This document shows, piece by piece, positions 18,367 to 29,011 of a stretch of 64,000 nucleotides of DNA. The position numbers and the translations under genes were made by a program. The notes below the pieces were generated by a model, which was not told the DNA's origin, did no database searches, and saw only the letters and a program-made list of their open reading frames with translations. The stretch is from Alteromonadaceae bacterium Bs31 (GTDB lineage: Bacteria; Pseudomonadota; Gammaproteobacteria; Pseudomonadales; Cellvibrionaceae), in the NCBI GenBank assembly GCA_900177435.1, contig FXAI01000001.1, forward strand, positions 193,907-257,906, written 5' to 3'. How positions within the stretch are numbered: the stretch's first letter is position 1; each line of letters starts with the position of its first letter.

Positions 18367-19744
18367 CTTATGCAAACGGGTTCACGGCAAATTACTTGGG
18401 GCAGATGTTTCTATTCAGGCGATAAGTACCGACACTCGTACCATAAAGAAAGGTGATGTTTTTCTCGCCTTGCGCGGGGAGAGTTTCGACGGTCACGAGT
18501 TTGTTAAGAGCGCTCAGGATAAGGGGGCTGCAGCGGTGGTGGTTGATAATGAGCTCGCGTTACCTCTACCGCAGTTGGTCGTAAAAGACACCCTTACAGC
18601 GCTAGGGCAGGCCGGTGCTCTTAATAGAGAGTCAAGTAATAGCACTGTGATTGCGATAACCGGGAGCAGCGGTAAAACCTCAGTGAAAGGTATGCTACAA
18701 AGTATTCTGTCCGGCGCGGGAGAAACCCTGGCGACGGAAGGAAACTTTAACAACCATATTGGCGTGCCTATAACATTGCTTCGTATAAACGAACAGCACC
18801 GGTATTCGGTAATTGAAGCGGGAACCGGTGGTAAAGGTGAAATTGCCTATTTGGTTGATCTTATACAGCCGCAAGTCGCCTTGGTTAACAACGTATCGCT
18901 TGCACATGGGCTAGGTTTCGGTAGTGAGCAAGCAATAGCTGAAGAAAAATCTGAAATTTACAAGAATGCAGATATTGGCGTGGTTAATTTAATGGATAAG
19001 CACACCAATATTTTCATGGAGAGGTTGGTCGATAAAAAAATATTTGCCTATTCCAAGGTAGATGAAAGTGCGTCCCATAAGGATAGCGCGAAAAAACTTA
19101 ATATTTCCCAATCTGCCCTGATACTGGCCTCCAATTTGTTCTGCAATACAAAAGGTGGTTATCGCTTTGTCCTGAGTTACGGAGAACAAAGTGTTCCCGT
19201 TGAATTGTCCGTGCCAGGACTCCACAGCGTCGACAATGCGCTGGCCGCCGCTGCATGTGCAGTGGCTACAGGCCTTAATCTAGAGTGTGTTGCAAAAGGA
19301 TTATCTGGTTTTTCGGGGGTTCGGGGGCGTATGCAAACAGTGGCTTCTGCCGCGGTTGCGCAATTAATTGATGATACTTATAACGCTAACCCGGCTTCTA
19401 TGCGTGCGGCGATAGATTTTCTTGCAAGCCAAGCAACACCGGTGCTTGTTGTTGGTGATATGGGCGAGTTGGGTGAAGCAGAAATTCAAGAGCATCGCAA
19501 GCTGGGTGAATATGCAAAAAATAAGGGTATACAGCAGATGTTCGCGGTGGGACCTCTTAGCCTCCATGCGGTAAATGCCTTTGGCGAAGGTGGTAAGTGG
19601 TTTGAAACTCAGGATGCTATGAAAGCATTTTTGGCTCGTGCAAAGATAGAGGCCGCTAGTGTTTTGGTCAAGGGATCGCGATACACCCACATGGAAAATA
19701 TAATCAAATACTTACAGCAATTAAAAGGTGCTGAGAAATGCTAG
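18353..19744 (+). CDS. murF: UDP-MurNAc-tripeptide:D-Ala-D-Ala ligase
   Basis: The last cytoplasmic amino-acid ligase of the pathway; it attaches D-Ala-D-Ala. The ATP loop is [12 protein letters not shown], and [21 protein letters not shown] and [11 protein letters not shown] are family landmarks. The ATG at 18353 follows GGAGG (18343-18347), while the GTG six bases upstream is part of the ribosome site. It gives 463 residues. It overlaps murE by 14 bases and mraY by seven. Confidence 0.97.
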   Translation: MMLSDLCKRVHGKLLGADVSIQAISTDTRTIKKGDVFLALRGESFDGHEFVKSAQDKGAAAVVVDNELALPLPQLVVKDTLTALGQAGALNRESSNSTVIAITGSSGKTSVKGMLQSILSGAGETLATEGNFNNHIGVPITLLRINEQHRYSVIEAGTGGKGEIAYLVDLIQPQVALVNNVSLAHGLGFGSEQAIAEEKSEIYKNADIGVVNLMDKHTNIFMERLVDKKIFAYSKVDESASHKDSAKKLNISQSALILASNLFCNTKGGYRFVLSYGEQSVPVELSVPGLHSVDNALAAAACAVATGLNLECVAKGLSGFSGVRGRMQTVASAAVAQLIDDTYNANPASMRAAIDFLASQATPVLVVGDMGELGEAEIQEHRKLGEYAKNKGIQQMFAVGPLSLHAVNAFGEGGKWFETQDAMKAFLARAKIEAASVLVKGSRYTHMENIIKYLQQLKGAEKC

Positions 19745-20820
19745 TTTGGCTTGCAGAGTTATTACAGGAATACGTAAGCGGATTTGGCGTTTTTCGTTAT
19801 CTATCTCTCAGAGGAATTTTAAGCATACTTACCGCCTTAGGTATCTCTATGGTTTTGGGTCCCTGGTTTATTCGCAAACTCAATAATCTACAGATTGGTC
19901 AAGCGATTCGGGATGATGGCCCAGAGAGCCATTTGAGTAAATCCGGTACGCCCACTATGGGCGGTACACTCATATTATTTGCCATTGTTACTGCTACATT
20001 GTTGTGGTCGGATTTGAGTAATCGCTACGTTCAGGCAGTTTTGTTTGTCACTGTTACTTTCGGCGCGATCGGCTGGGTCGACGACTACAGGAAAGTAGTA
20101 GAGAAAAATTCACGCGGTTTGCCCGCGAAATGGAAATATTTCTGGCAGTCGGCTGTAGGGCTGCTGGTTGCGGTAGGCCTCTACCTAAGTGCTGAATCTT
20201 CGGTGGAAACAACCCTGTACATTCCTTTCTTTAAAAACTTCGCATGGGAAATGGGCTTACTATTTATTGCAGTAACTTATTTCATGATTGTCGGATTTAG
20301 TAACGCGGTAAATTTAACCGATGGTCTAGATGGCCTGGCAATAATGCCAACGGTAATGGTTGGCTCTGCCCTCGGAATAATTGCCTACCTAAGCGGTCAT
20401 GCTAATTTCTCATCGTATCTTCATATTCCATTTATTCCCGGAACCGGAGAGTTGGTGGTGTTCTGTGGCGCGCTGGCGGGTGCAGGTTTGGGTTTTCTCT
20501 GGTTTAACACCTACCCTGCGCAGGTGTTTATGGGCGATGTGGGTGCTTTGTCACTTGGTGCCGCTTTAGGTGTTATTGCGGTGATTGTCAGGCATGAAAT
20601 CGTGTTTTTTATTATGTCTGGTATTTTTGTCATGGAAACGGTATCAGTGATTTTGCAAGTGGCTTCTTTCAAATTAACTGGAAGGCGAATATTTCGTATG
20701 GCGCCTTTGCATCATCATTTTGAGTTAAAAGGCTGGCCAGAGCCCAGAGTAATAGTGCGCTTTTGGATTATTACGGTAATGCTGGTGTTATTTGGATTGG
20801 CGACGTTGAAAATAAGGTAA
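19738..20820 (+). CDS. mraY: Phospho-MurNAc-pentapeptide transferase
   Basis: An integral membrane enzyme of 360 residues with about ten helices that makes lipid I from UDP-MurNAc-pentapeptide and undecaprenyl phosphate. Conserved catalytic stretches are [16 protein letters not shown] (DD pair), [11 protein letters not shown] and the histidine-rich [12 protein letters not shown]. The ATG lies within the last codons of murF. Confidence 0.98.
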   Translation: MLVWLAELLQEYVSGFGVFRYLSLRGILSILTALGISMVLGPWFIRKLNNLQIGQAIRDDGPESHLSKSGTPTMGGTLILFAIVTATLLWSDLSNRYVQAVLFVTVTFGAIGWVDDYRKVVEKNSRGLPAKWKYFWQSAVGLLVAVGLYLSAESSVETTLYIPFFKNFAWEMGLLFIAVTYFMIVGFSNAVNLTDGLDGLAIMPTVMVGSALGIIAYLSGHANFSSYLHIPFIPGTGELVVFCGALAGAGLGFLWFNTYPAQVFMGDVGALSLGAALGVIAVIVRHEIVFFIMSGIFVMETVSVILQVASFKLTGRRIFRMAPLHHHFELKGWPEPRVIVRFWIITVMLVLFGLATLKIR

Positions 20821-20828
20821 GTTCGAGC

Positions 20829-22190
20829 GTGGGTGAAATAATAACTACAGACGAGTACTACGTAATCCTGGGGCTAGGGCTCACAGGTTTGTCTGTTGTG
20901 CGCTATCTAAAAAGAAAGAATATTCGTTTTGTCGTTATGGATACCCGAGCGGAGCCTCCGGGCTTGGAAGCATTAAGATCTATCGATACATCTGTGCCAG
21001 TGTATTTAGGTAGTTTTAGTGTGGAGACAGAACAACTATTGCTAGAGGCTGCAGCGATCGTTATTAGCCCTGGTGTCAGCAGGCAGCAGCCGGAAATTAA
21101 AAAAGCCTTGAGCTTGGGCGTACAAGTTGTTGGTGATGTAGAGCTGTTTTTGCGGGATAACACCAAGCCGGTAATAGGTATTACTGGCTCGAATGGCAAA
21201 ACTACGGTAACCACCTTAGTGGGTAAGATTGCTGAATCCGCAGCGGTGAAAGTATGTGTAGCAGGCAATATCGGTGTACCAGTGCTCGAGCGCCTGAGTG
21301 ACGAATATGAACTCTATGTCTTGGAGTTGTCCAGCTTTCAGTTGGAGAGCATAAGTAGCGGCGCGTTAAATGTTGCTTGCGTGCTTAATATTAGTGAAGA
21401 CCATATGGATCGCTATAACGCTCTGGCGGAGTACTGCTTGGCTAAGCAGAGAATCTTCTGGGGCGCAAAATCTGTGGTTTATAACCTGGATGACAGATTG
21501 ACTCAGCCGCCTGTCGCGGATGGTGTGCCTCGCTATGGTTTTGCAATAGGCGCGCATAAAGAAGAGGGGGAGAAAAAATACCTTCTCAATTCGTCAACTA
21601 AATCATTAGAAGTGGATGGCCGCAAAGTTTTATCTTTAGAAGAGCTAAAAATGATGGGCTTACACAACGTTGCGAATGCCTTGGCGGTACTCGCTATTTG
21701 TGATGCAGCTGCCTTACCTCGTGACTTAGCCATTGAGCAATTAAAAGAGTTTAAGGGTTTGCCTCATCGTTGTGAATGGGTTTCCGATGTGGGCGGTGTA
21801 GTGTTTATCAATGATTCAAAGGCGACTAATGTTGGGGCCGCAGAGGCGGCGATTGAGGGCCTTAAAGAGTCATTTTCATCTCTTGTGCTAATTGTCGGCG
21901 GAGAAGGTAAAGGCGCCGATTTTCGGCAATTTGCACAAAGCATAAACCAATTTGTTTCTGCCTTAGTGCTGATTGGCAGGGATGCAGAACTTATTGGCCA
22001 GCATGTTCAAAGCAAGGTAAAAAAGGTAAGTGCTAGCACAATGGATGATGCAGTGAAAAAAGCTTTCAGTTTGAGCGAGAAGCACGGAGCGGTGTTGTTA
22101 TCGCCAGCTTGCGCCAGTTTCGATATGTTTAGTGGATATGAAGACCGCGGCAATCAATTTCGTGTCGCTGTCGGTGGGTTGGTTGCCTGA
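20829..22190 (+). CDS. murD: UDP-MurNAc-L-Ala:D-Glu ligase
   Basis: Adds D-glutamate to UDP-MurNAc-L-alanine. ILGLGLTGLSVVRYL begins the UMA-binding domain and GITGSNGKTTVTTLV is the ATP loop; HRCEWV and NDSKATN follow. The GTG at 20829, preceded by AAGG near 20815, gives 453 residues; the longer frame would overlap mraY by 58 bases and add an unrelated extension. Its stop overlaps the ftsW start by one base (TGATG). Confidence 0.96.
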   Translation: MGEIITTDEYYVILGLGLTGLSVVRYLKRKNIRFVVMDTRAEPPGLEALRSIDTSVPVYLGSFSVETEQLLLEAAAIVISPGVSRQQPEIKKALSLGVQVVGDVELFLRDNTKPVIGITGSNGKTTVTTLVGKIAESAAVKVCVAGNIGVPVLERLSDEYELYVLELSSFQLESISSGALNVACVLNISEDHMDRYNALAEYCLAKQRIFWGAKSVVYNLDDRLTQPPVADGVPRYGFAIGAHKEEGEKKYLLNSSTKSLEVDGRKVLSLEELKMMGLHNVANALAVLAICDAAALPRDLAIEQLKEFKGLPHRCEWVSDVGGVVFINDSKATNVGAAEAAIEGLKESFSSLVLIVGGEGKGADFRQFAQSINQFVSALVLIGRDAELIGQHVQSKVKKVSASTMDDAVKKAFSLSEKHGAVLLSPACASFDMFSGYEDRGNQFRVAVGGLVA

Positions 22191-23329
22191 TGAGCAAGAC
22201 GCTTAGCCTTCAAGATTGCATGCCGCCGATGAATATGGATTCGGGGCTACTGCTGTCTGTAATGGCATTGATTAGTATTGGTGTGGTTATGGTGGCAACT
22301 AGCACCTTTGACTTTGCCGATGCTAAGTACGATGACTCTTTATATTTTTTAAAGAAGCACTCTATTTATCTTACTTTGGGTGTTTTTTGCGGCCTGGTGG
22401 CAAGTTGTGTCCCTACAACAGTGTGGCAGAGATACTCGCCTGTATTGCTTATTTTTGCTGTTGTGTGCTTGATTCTGGTTCTTGTCCCCGGTGTCGGGAA
22501 AGTGGTGAACGGTAGTCGCCGCTGGTTGAATGTCGGCCCCCTAACCATGCAGGCTTCAGAATTGGCCAAGTTTTGTTTGCTTATATATTTTGCTAGTTAT
22601 TTGGCGAGGAAGAATAACGAAATACAACGCGAGTGGGCTGGGTTCTTCAAAATGCTGGCGATAATAGCGCTAATTGTTGCGCTACTTTTGCTGGAACCCG
22701 ATTTTGGCAGTTCCGTTGTTATTTGTTTGACTCTGGGTTCCATGATGTTTATCGCGGGAGTGCCCATATTGCGGTTTTTATTGTTGGCCGTAACTGGAGC
22801 CGGCCTGCTTTCTTCAATGGCGGTGCTGTCGCCCTATCGATGGGAAAGATTGGTTTCGTTTATGGACCCATGGTCTCAGCAATTTGGCGGAGGTTATCAG
22901 CTGGTTCAGTCTTTGATCGCTTTTGGCCGGGGAGAATGGTTTGGCCTGGGTTTGGGGAATAGTTTGCAAAAACTGTTTTTTCTTCCTGAGGCACATACGG
23001 ATTTTGTGTTTGCCATTTATGCGGAAGAGTTTGGCCTACTTGGCGCAATTGTTTTAATAGCTTTGTACGGGTTTTTTATCTGGAAAATATTAATTTTGGC
23101 CAAGCTAGCCTATGGGCGAAATAAATTATTTTCCTCGTTTCTGGTTTCCGGAATCGCGGTGATGATGGCTGTGCAGTCCTTTATCAATATGGGCGTTGCA
23201 TCGGGTTTATTGCCAACTAAAGGTTTAACCTTGCCTTTTATCTCTTATGGGGGCAGTAGCTTATTGGTTAGCTGTGTGTTGGTTGCTCTGGTTTTTCGAG
23301 TGGCTTGGGAGGAGCGTTATGGCTGTTAA
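22190..23329 (+). CDS. ftsW: Septal peptidoglycan polymerase FtsW
   Basis: A SEDS-family membrane protein of 379 residues with about ten helices. It polymerises lipid II at the septum together with PBP3. Family landmarks are VNGSRRWLNVGPLTMQASELAK, LLLEPDFGSS, the AEEFG loop and PFISYGGSSLL near the C-terminus. It overlaps murG by 11 bases. Confidence 0.97.
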   Translation: MSKTLSLQDCMPPMNMDSGLLLSVMALISIGVVMVATSTFDFADAKYDDSLYFLKKHSIYLTLGVFCGLVASCVPTTVWQRYSPVLLIFAVVCLILVLVPGVGKVVNGSRRWLNVGPLTMQASELAKFCLLIYFASYLARKNNEIQREWAGFFKMLAIIALIVALLLLEPDFGSSVVICLTLGSMMFIAGVPILRFLLLAVTGAGLLSSMAVLSPYRWERLVSFMDPWSQQFGGGYQLVQSLIAFGRGEWFGLGLGNSLQKLFFLPEAHTDFVFAIYAEEFGLLGAIVLIALYGFFIWKILILAKLAYGRNKLFSSFLVSGIAVMMAVQSFINMGVASGLLPTKGLTLPFISYGGSSLLVSCVLVALVFRVAWEERYGC

Positions 23330-24434
23330 TCCTAGCGTACTCATTGCCGCCGGGGGAACGGGGGGGCATGTCTTTCCCGGCTTGGCCGTCGCAAAAGAGC
23401 TTGTCAAGCGGGGTTACACGGTTCACTGGTTGGGCACTACCGCGGGTATAGAAGCTAGCTTGGTGCCAGATGCAGGTTTAGAACTGCATATAATTAGTAT
23501 TAAAGGGGTAAGAGGTCGAGGCATAAAAGCACTGGTGCTAGCTCCCTTTTTAATTGTTGGCGCTGTGCGGCAGGCACTTAGAATCGTTCGTAGCATTCAA
23601 CCCAGCTTAATTATCGGTATGGGTGGTTTTGTGGCAGGTCCAGGAGGCCTTGCTGCCAAGCTGGCAGGCGTGCCCTTATTAATCCATGAGCAAAACGCCG
23701 TTGCAGGTACCACCAATAAACTGTTATCAACAATCGCCAATCAGGTTCTTGTGGCTTTTCCTGGTGCTTTTCCTAAAGCAAAGTGGATAGGAAATCCAGT
23801 ACGACAAGAGTTTTATAGAAGAGGAGTAAAAAAGCAGCGGGGGAATGCCGTTAAGGTGCTGGTGGTAGGCGGTAGCCGAGGTGCGAGGGCCCTTAATGAG
23901 CTGGTCGCCCAAGTCTTGAGTGATCATTCCGATTTGCGAAGCCAACTGGCTGTGTATCATCAGACAGGTGAAAAGCTGTTCGAAGAAGCCCAGCACTATT
24001 ATGGAAGTAAGACGGTAATGCTAACAGACAAAGCACTCAGCGAGCTTTCTTTAGGCGATATTGCAGTAAAACCATTTATTAGCGATATGGCGGCGGCGTT
24101 TAACTGGGCAGACCTGGTGGTGTGTAGAGCTGGAGCGTTAACAATTTCCGAATTAGCCGCTAGTGGTGTGGCCTCCATACTTGTGCCTTTTCCATTCGCC
24201 ATCGACGATCATCAGGCTAAAAATGCTAACTATCTGGTAGAGGCCGGTGCGGCAGTTCAGTGGTCACAAAATGAAATTACCTCTGAGGTTCTCGCTACAC
24301 AGTTAGGCGTGTTTGTTGAGAAACGATCATTGTTGGAAGAGATGGGAAGTAAGGCGCTTCTTTGCGCCAAACCCAATGCCGTTGAGGAATTTGCACAGTC
24401 GTGCGAGATGTTAATCCAGCAGAAAGCGGCTTAA
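23319..24434 (+). CDS. murG: Lipid II synthase MurG
   Basis: GT28 glycosyltransferase that adds GlcNAc to lipid I on the inner membrane face. The N-terminal AAGGTGGHVFPGLA loop, MGGFVAGPGG, HEQNAVAGTTN, GGSRGARALNE and the UDP-binding CRAGALTISELA are all present. The ATG at 23319 follows GGGAGGA and gives 371 residues. A longer frame to 23247 is rejected because it lies wholly within ftsW. Confidence 0.97.
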   Translation: MAVNPSVLIAAGGTGGHVFPGLAVAKELVKRGYTVHWLGTTAGIEASLVPDAGLELHIISIKGVRGRGIKALVLAPFLIVGAVRQALRIVRSIQPSLIIGMGGFVAGPGGLAAKLAGVPLLIHEQNAVAGTTNKLLSTIANQVLVAFPGAFPKAKWIGNPVRQEFYRRGVKKQRGNAVKVLVVGGSRGARALNELVAQVLSDHSDLRSQLAVYHQTGEKLFEEAQHYYGSKTVMLTDKALSELSLGDIAVKPFISDMAAAFNWADLVVCRAGALTISELAASGVASILVPFPFAIDDHQAKNANYLVEAGAAVQWSQNEITSEVLATQLGVFVEKRSLLEEMGSKALLCAKPNAVEEFAQSCEMLIQQKAA

Positions 24435-24444
24435 GAGTTAAATT

Positions 24445-25872
24445 ATGAGCGATATAAAAATACATCAAATTCCTGAGATGCGACGAATACGTCAAATTCA
24501 CTTTGTGGGTATTGGTGGCGCGGGCATGAGTGGGATTGCAGAAGTACTGCTGAATCAGGGTTACCGTATATCCGGTTCCGATTTACGTGAGTCTGAAGTC
24601 ACTCGACGCTTGTCGGCAATGGGGGTGAGCGTTTTTATTGGCCATCATGCAAATAATATTGATGGTGCCGATGTTGTTGTTAATTCCAGTGCAGTAACAG
24701 ATGGTAACCCCGAGCTTATAGAAGCTCGAGATTTAAGAGTACCTATAGTTCGCCGCGCGGAAATGCTGGGGGAGCTAATGCGATACAGGCACGGAATTGC
24801 CGTTGCTGGTACACATGGAAAAACCACGACTACGAGTTTGATTGCCAGTATTTTTGCTGAAGGTGGGAAAGACCCCACCTTTGTTATTGGCGGCCTGTTG
24901 AACAGCGCGGGCAGTAACGCCGGTTTGGGTGAGAGTCGCTATCTTGTGGCAGAGGCGGACGAAAGCGATGCTTCGTTTTTACATCTGCAACCAATGGTAG
25001 CAGTGGTAACCAATATAGACGCGGACCATATGGAAACCTATGGCGGTGATTTTGGTAAGTTGAAAAAAACCTTTATCGAGTTTTTACATAATTTACCGTT
25101 TTATGGTGTAGCGGTAATGTGTGTGGACGATGAGGTCGTCAGGGAGGTCATTCCGCAGATATCCCGTACTACTATCAGTTATGGCTTTTCGGATGGTGCT
25201 GATTTTCGTGCTTTTGATTTGAGGCAAGATGGAGGGCGTCAGCGATTTAAAGTCCAGCGACCGAACCGCAGCGAGGCTTTAGAGCTTTTTCTCAATATGC
25301 CCGGGCGTCACAATGTATTAAATGCAACGGCCGCCGTGGCAATTGCCACTGATGAAGGGATAAGCGATGAAGCAATACAAAATGGCTTATCAAAATTCCT
25401 TGGTGTTGGTCGACGATTTCAAGTCTATGGCGAATTTCCAGTTGCCGGCTGCGGAACTGCAATGCTGGTTGACGACTATGGCCATCACCCGCGCGAAGTG
25501 GCTGCAACCATTAAAGCAATACGTGAGGGATGGCCAGACAAGCGGCTAGTAATGATTTATCAGCCTCACCGCTATACCAGAACAAGAGATTTATACGAAG
25601 ATTTTGTTGAGGTTTTATCGAGTGTTGATCAATTAATCTTGCTGGAGGTTTACTCGGCGGGAGAAGATCCAATACCCGGTGCGGACGGCAGACATTTAAG
25701 CCGTAGTATTCGCAATCGTAATTTGGTAGACCCTATATTTGTTGAGGGTGTCGAAGGTGTACCTGCAGTGGTAAAAGACATTGTGCAAGCCGGTGATGTA
25801 GTTATTACGCAAGGGGCCGGTAACGTTGGTGCCCTGGCGGGAGAGTTGGCAAAGAGAAAATTGGTCGAATAG
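24445..25872 (+). CDS. murC: UDP-MurNAc:L-alanine ligase
   Basis: First amino-acid ligase of the muropeptide pathway, 475 residues. The [16 protein letters not shown] dinucleotide-like loop, the ATP motif [21 protein letters not shown] and [14 protein letters not shown] are typical. Its stop codon is directly followed by the ddl start. Confidence 0.98.
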   Translation: MSDIKIHQIPEMRRIRQIHFVGIGGAGMSGIAEVLLNQGYRISGSDLRESEVTRRLSAMGVSVFIGHHANNIDGADVVVNSSAVTDGNPELIEARDLRVPIVRRAEMLGELMRYRHGIAVAGTHGKTTTTSLIASIFAEGGKDPTFVIGGLLNSAGSNAGLGESRYLVAEADESDASFLHLQPMVAVVTNIDADHMETYGGDFGKLKKTFIEFLHNLPFYGVAVMCVDDEVVREVIPQISRTTISYGFSDGADFRAFDLRQDGGRQRFKVQRPNRSEALELFLNMPGRHNVLNATAAVAIATDEGISDEAIQNGLSKFLGVGRRFQVYGEFPVAGCGTAMLVDDYGHHPREVAATIKAIREGWPDKRLVMIYQPHRYTRTRDLYEDFVEVLSSVDQLILLEVYSAGEDPIPGADGRHLSRSIRNRNLVDPIFVEGVEGVPAVVKDIVQAGDVVITQGAGNVGALAGELAKRKLVE

Positions 25873-26826
25873 ATGGAAAAAATTAACGCCACATTTAAAG
25901 AATATTTTGCGAAGGGTAAGGGTTTTGGCCGGGTTGCTGTGCTTTTAGGTGGCACCTCTGCCGAGCGTGATATTTCCCTGCTCAGCGGAAATGCTGTACT
26001 TAATGCTTTACTAGAGCAAGGCGTAGATGCTATTGCCGTTGATGTGGGAGAGAACGCTGTTGAACAGATCAGTGCATTAACATTCGATCGTGCGTTTATC
26101 GCTTTACACGGGGCCGGAGGTGAGGACGGAAAAATTCAGGCTCTTCTGGATCTGTTGGGCAAACCTTACACCGGTAGTAAACATACAGCGTCGGCAATTG
26201 CCATGGATAAACTGCTGACAAAAGCAATCTGGCAAAGTAAGGGGCTGCCAACTCCAGAGTATTGGGTGGCTGACGAAGCAACCCCGCTTGCGGATATTCT
26301 AAAAAAACTGGGTGGCGAAGTATTTGTTAAACCTGTTCATGAAGGTTCCAGTATAGGGATGCGCTGTGTGAACTCTGAGCAGGAATTGCATGCTGCTCTT
26401 GGTTTTGCCGGAGAATATGATAAGCAAGTACTGGTTGAAAAGCGCGTTATTGGCGAAGAGTTTTCGGTTGCTGTATTGAATGGCAATGCTCTTCCTCCTA
26501 TCAGGCTAAAGTCCAATAACCGATTTTATGACTATGAAGCAAAATATATTTCAGAAGAAACACAGTATCTATGCCCCTGTGGTTTGGATGAAGAAAAGGA
26601 AGCCCACTTAAAAAAATTGGCCGAAGCGGCGTTTTCATCCATCGCATGCCGAGGCTGGGGCCGCATTGATGTTATGCAAGATTTAAGTGGCGAGTTCTAT
26701 CTACTTGAGGCCAACACTGTTCCAGGTATGACTAGTCATAGTTTAGTCCCTATGGCCGCTAAAGTAGCCGGCCTTGGATTTAGCGAGCTGGTGTGCGAAA
26801 TACTGATGGGAACGATCGAGAACTAA
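25873..26826 (+). CDS. ddl: D-alanine:D-alanine ligase
   Basis: An ATP-grasp enzyme of 317 residues that makes the D-Ala-D-Ala dipeptide used by MurF. Landmarks are VLLGGTSAERDISLLSG, ALHGAGGEDGKIQ, the KPVHEGSSIG loop and the metal-binding LLEANTVPGMTSHSLVP. The ATG abuts the murC stop with no gap, so translation is probably coupled. It corresponds to the dcw-encoded ddlB of enterics. Confidence 0.97.
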   Translation: MEKINATFKEYFAKGKGFGRVAVLLGGTSAERDISLLSGNAVLNALLEQGVDAIAVDVGENAVEQISALTFDRAFIALHGAGGEDGKIQALLDLLGKPYTGSKHTASAIAMDKLLTKAIWQSKGLPTPEYWVADEATPLADILKKLGGEVFVKPVHEGSSIGMRCVNSEQELHAALGFAGEYDKQVLVEKRVIGEEFSVAVLNGNALPPIRLKSNNRFYDYEAKYISEETQYLCPCGLDEEKEAHLKKLAEAAFSSIACRGWGRIDVMQDLSGEFYLLEANTVPGMTSHSLVPMAAKVAGLGFSELVCEILMGTIEN

Positions 26827-26828
26827 TT

Positions 26829-27704
26829 ATGGCAAGAGCGACGATAGCCAAACGTGGAGCACACTCAACCTCAAGCCGGGGGGCGGCTGCCAGCAGTAGC
26901 ACTAAAAAGCGGGGCAAGGGGGCTTCGAGGGCGGCGACGGTAAAAAGAGAAGGAAAAATTTCTTTTAAAGTGCTTGGCAGGTTGCTGTTTGGTATGGGCG
27001 TTATTGGTTTTGTTGTATTGGGAGCGACGCAGTTCGAATGGCGTAATTATTATGATCAAACTCGAGCGATTTTTAGCAAACCGGTAGCGAACATTACTGT
27101 GAAGGGTGAGTTTAATTTTTTAAAAAGAGGCGATATTCAATTGCTGGTTGGGAAAGAGATTAACGGCGATTTTGTGGACGTTGACCTGGTAGCCTTGCAG
27201 CATAATTTGGAAGCAGAACCGTGGGTGCAGCGTGCCAATGTACAGCGCGTATGGCCCGATGGCCTTTCAATTGAAGTGTTCGAGCAAAAACCTATAGCTC
27301 GCTGGAGAGACAACGGCTTTATTAACAACGAAGGAAAAATTGTTGGTATTGAAGACAATCTACAGCTTTCGCACTTGCCTTTGTTTTCCGGGCCAGATGG
27401 TAGTAGTGAGGAAATTATTCGCACCTATTTGGAAATGTCTGAAATGCTAAAACGTCGAGGTTTCGTGCTGCAAGGAATTGATGTTGATGAAACTTTGGCC
27501 TGGCAGGTAAGTTTGACCAACGGTATAGAAGTAAATTTTGGTCAGTATGAAGTGCTCACAAAATTACGAAATTTTCTATTGGTTTATGACAAGCAGTTGC
27601 AGTCACTCAGTCATAAAATAAGAAGTGTAGATATGCGCTACAGCAACGGTATGGCCGTAGCATGGCGTGGTGAGCCTGATGCTGATTTACAGGCGAGTCG
27701 ATGA
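26829..27704 (+). CDS. ftsQ: Cell division protein FtsQ
   Basis: A bitopic protein of 291 residues: a long basic cytoplasmic N-terminus rich in Lys, Arg and Ser, a membrane helix at about 53-72, a POTRA domain (ANITVKGEFNFLKRGDIQLLV) and a periplasmic beta domain. It recruits FtsB/FtsL. The ATG at 26829, two bases after the ddl stop, is preferred; the in-frame start at 26793 overlaps ddl. Confidence 0.94.
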   Translation: MARATIAKRGAHSTSSRGAAASSSTKKRGKGASRAATVKREGKISFKVLGRLLFGMGVIGFVVLGATQFEWRNYYDQTRAIFSKPVANITVKGEFNFLKRGDIQLLVGKEINGDFVDVDLVALQHNLEAEPWVQRANVQRVWPDGLSIEVFEQKPIARWRDNGFINNEGKIVGIEDNLQLSHLPLFSGPDGSSEEIIRTYLEMSEMLKRRGFVLQGIDVDETLAWQVSLTNGIEVNFGQYEVLTKLRNFLLVYDKQLQSLSHKIRSVDMRYSNGMAVAWRGEPDADLQASR

Positions 27705-27737
27705 ATAATGATTAAATTTAATCGAGTGGGTGAATAA

Positions 27738-28964
27738 ATGGCACATTCAAGCGGGGGACGCATGATTGTCGGCCTGGATATTGGAACATCCAAGGTTGTA
27801 GCAATAGTGGGGGAAATCTCTGCCGAAGGTGGCTTGTCGGTAGTTGGAATAGGTTCACACAAATCGGCCGGCATGAAGAAGGGTGTTGTGGTTAACATCG
27901 AGTCCACGGTGCAATCTATTCAGCGTGCAATAGAAGAAGCTGAGTTGATGGCCGGTTGTGAAATTCATTCGGTTTATGTGGGAATTGCAGGGAGTCATAT
28001 ACGCAGCCTAAATTCCCATGGGATAGTGGCTATAAAGGATAGAGAAGTATATTCGCAGGATCTTGATCGGGTAATTGATGCAGCGCAAGCGGTAGCAATT
28101 CCGGCAGATCAGAAAATTCTGCATATTTTGCCGCAGGAATATCTCATCGATGAGCAGGAAGGTGTTAAAGAACCTTTAGGTATGTCAGGGGTTCGTTTGG
28201 AAGCCAAGGTGCACTTGGTTACTTGTGCTGTAAACGCCGCGCAAAATATCGAAAAATGTATTCGCCGCTGTGGCCTGGATGTCGAGGATGTGATTTTGGA
28301 ACAACTGGCATCCAGTCACTCTGTTTTAACAGAAGACGAAAAGGAATTGGGTGTTTGTCTGGTTGATATCGGTGGTGGTACTACAGACATTGCAATCTTT
28401 ACTGAAGGTGCAATTCGGCATACCGGAGTGATACCGATTGCAGGCGACCAGGTTACCAATGACATCGCAATGGCTTTGCGCACGCCCACCCAGTACGCAG
28501 AAGAAATAAAAATTAAGTACGCTTGTGCTCTGGCTAAGCTAACCGGTGCTGAAGAGACGATTAAAGTGCCCAGCGTTGGTGAGCGACCAGCTAGAAATTT
28601 ATCAAGGCAGGCGCTAGCTGAAGTAGTAGAGCCTCGCTATGACGAACTTTTTACTTTGGTTCAAGCTGAATTGCGCCGTAGCGGTTTCGAAGACCTTATT
28701 GCAGCAGGAATTGTTTTAACCGGAGGTACTTCGAAAATGGAAGGGGTAATAGAGCTGGCGGAGGAGATATTTCATATGCCCGTAAGGCTTGGAGCTCCAA
28801 ACAATATTAATGGTTTGAAAGACATTGTTGATAATCCAATTTATTCCACAGGTGTGGGTTTGTTAATTTACGGCATGGAGCACAATGGTGAATCGGATTA
28901 TGCGACAGAATCGAATGGCGGTTTTTTTGGAAAAATTAAATCTTGGTTTCAGAAAAATCTTTAA
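27738..28964 (+). CDS. ftsA: Cell division protein FtsA
   Basis: An actin-like ATPase of 408 residues that tethers FtsZ to the membrane. VGLDIGTSKVVAIVGE is phosphate loop 1, VDIGGGTTDIAIF is loop 2 and LTGGTSKMEG completes the nucleotide site. The C-terminal FGKIKSWFQKNL is the amphipathic membrane-targeting helix. Confidence 0.97.
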   Translation: MAHSSGGRMIVGLDIGTSKVVAIVGEISAEGGLSVVGIGSHKSAGMKKGVVVNIESTVQSIQRAIEEAELMAGCEIHSVYVGIAGSHIRSLNSHGIVAIKDREVYSQDLDRVIDAAQAVAIPADQKILHILPQEYLIDEQEGVKEPLGMSGVRLEAKVHLVTCAVNAAQNIEKCIRRCGLDVEDVILEQLASSHSVLTEDEKELGVCLVDIGGGTTDIAIFTEGAIRHTGVIPIAGDQVTNDIAMALRTPTQYAEEIKIKYACALAKLTGAEETIKVPSVGERPARNLSRQALAEVVEPRYDELFTLVQAELRRSGFEDLIAAGIVLTGGTSKMEGVIELAEEIFHMPVRLGAPNNINGLKDIVDNPIYSTGVGLLIYGMEHNGESDYATESNGGFFGKIKSWFQKNL

Positions 28965-29011
28965 ACTGGTGAATTTTGTAGTAAATTTCAAGGGGAAAGA
29001 GGGGAACTCTT